NCBI GenBank assembly: GCA_003022085.1 | Contig: PXQK01000075.1 | Span: 1-5,727 of the forward strand | Direction: 5' to 3' | Length of the DNA stretch: 5,727 bases | Source: Halobacteriales archaeon QH_10_65_19 | Lineage (GTDB): Archaea > Halobacteriota > Halobacteria > Halobacteriales > Haloarculaceae | Shown here: positions 5,478 to 5,727 of the stretch, in pieces | Numbering within the stretch: the first letter of the stretch is position 1 | Layout of the letters: every line of letters begins with the position of its first letter | Program-made: the position numbers and the translations under genes | The notes under the pieces: generated by a model | What the model saw: the letters and a program-made list of their open reading frames with translations, nothing else | Told to the model about the DNA's origin: nothing | Databases searched by the model: none

Positions 5478-5727
5478 GCTCAAGCTCAAAAGCGTGTTTT
5501 AGTCTCGTGTCGGAGGCTCTCGCGGCAGGCGGTCCTGTCATACGGTCGTGCGTGAGTATGTTCAGCACCGGGACCCAATATCGGCGGTTTCGCGGGCTGA
5601 AATGCCCAATCCGCTGCTCTGTTGAAAATGCGGTGCAGCAGTTCGATGCGCTCATATCCGGTGCTGTGGCGTGCGCGAGAAACGCGCGCGAGGGGCGAGG
5701 AGCGCAGGCGAAGCCGAGCACCGCAGA
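5478..5727. other. Right-end region with no convincing gene
   Basis: Frames stay open on both strands here but none is persuasive. A minus frame (from 5721, running down to 5434) includes NCCTAFSTEQRIGHFS; another minus frame reads ERIELLHRIFNRAADWAF; a plus frame from ATG 5558 runs off the edge as MFSTGTQYRRFRGLKC and onward. Three overlapping open frames, with no family match or clear codon bias, suggest GC-rich noncoding or decayed DNA. Small structures seen: GGGC-TGAAAT-GCCC (5594-5607) and 9-bp inverted arms CAGCACCGG (5563-5571) and CCGGTGCTG (5658-5666). The GCTCTGTTGAAAA segment (5616-5628) reminds me of sequences near haloarchaeal insertion elements, but no transposase is visible. 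Confidence 0.45.
5671..5722 (+). repeat. GCGAG-rich repeat-like sequence at the window edge
   Basis: The stretch is built from short overlapping units such as GCGCGAG, ACGCGCGCGAG, GGGCGAGGAGCG and CAGGCGAAGCCGAGC. Its style matches the dispersed GCGAG-type intergenic repeats of haloarchaeal genomes, and it shares GCGAGG and CGCGAGAA words with the purL insertion. It runs to the window edge, so its full extent is unknown. Confidence 0.35.

Noticed and set aside
5594..5607. Short hairpin GGGC-TGAAAT-GCCC as part of a structured RNA
   Set aside because: A 4-bp stem is expected by chance in this composition. No tRNA, SRP RNA, RNase P or C/D-box features were found around it.
5434..5721. 95-codon minus-strand frame at the right end
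   Set aside because: The translation is Cys-, Arg- and Ser-rich, not acidic like haloarchaeal proteins, with no recognised motif. Two other frames are open across much of the same DNA.

Overview
The window looks like chromosomal DNA from a halophilic archaeon (class Halobacteria). Base composition is GC-rich with a strong G/C preference at third codon positions. Proteins are acidic (PurL and the ribbon-helix-helix protein are rich in Asp and Glu). AT-rich TATA-like boxes sit about 24-31 nt upstream of start codons with no room for a leader, the usual haloarchaeal leaderless arrangement. The genus cannot be fixed from the sequence.

Every convincing gene is on the minus strand, so transcription runs from right to left. 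In transcription order: a possible 40-residue ORF (5437-5315); purL, the synthetase subunit of FGAM synthase (5245-3038); a small ribbon-helix-helix DNA-binding protein (2927-2727) coupled to a small two-helix membrane protein (2721-2512); a TraB/PrgY-family membrane protein (2421-1000); a minimal site-2-protease-type membrane metalloprotease (944-324); and the start of purM, AIR synthetase (235 to about 98). PurL and PurM catalyse consecutive steps of purine synthesis. TraB plus the S2P-like protein form a probable two-gene membrane-proteolysis unit.

The left end is abnormal. The minus strand encodes the N-terminus of PurM for about 43 residues. Then, across about 12 bp compatible with both, the coding switches to the plus strand, where a later internal part of PurM is read in the opposite direction. 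This is an inversion or fold-back junction inside purM, either a real rearrangement or an amplification/assembly chimera.

The right end (about 5478-5727) holds no convincing gene and ends in GCGAG-rich repeat-like sequence. A related GCGAG-rich stretch appears to have been inserted in frame into a linker of purL. No tRNA, rRNA, CRISPR array or complete insertion sequence was seen. I did not find a clear new multi-gene system. The points most worth following are the purM inversion junction, the purL insertion, the palindromic AT-rich site before the ribbon-helix-helix gene, and the TraB-S2P pair with its possible frameshift.
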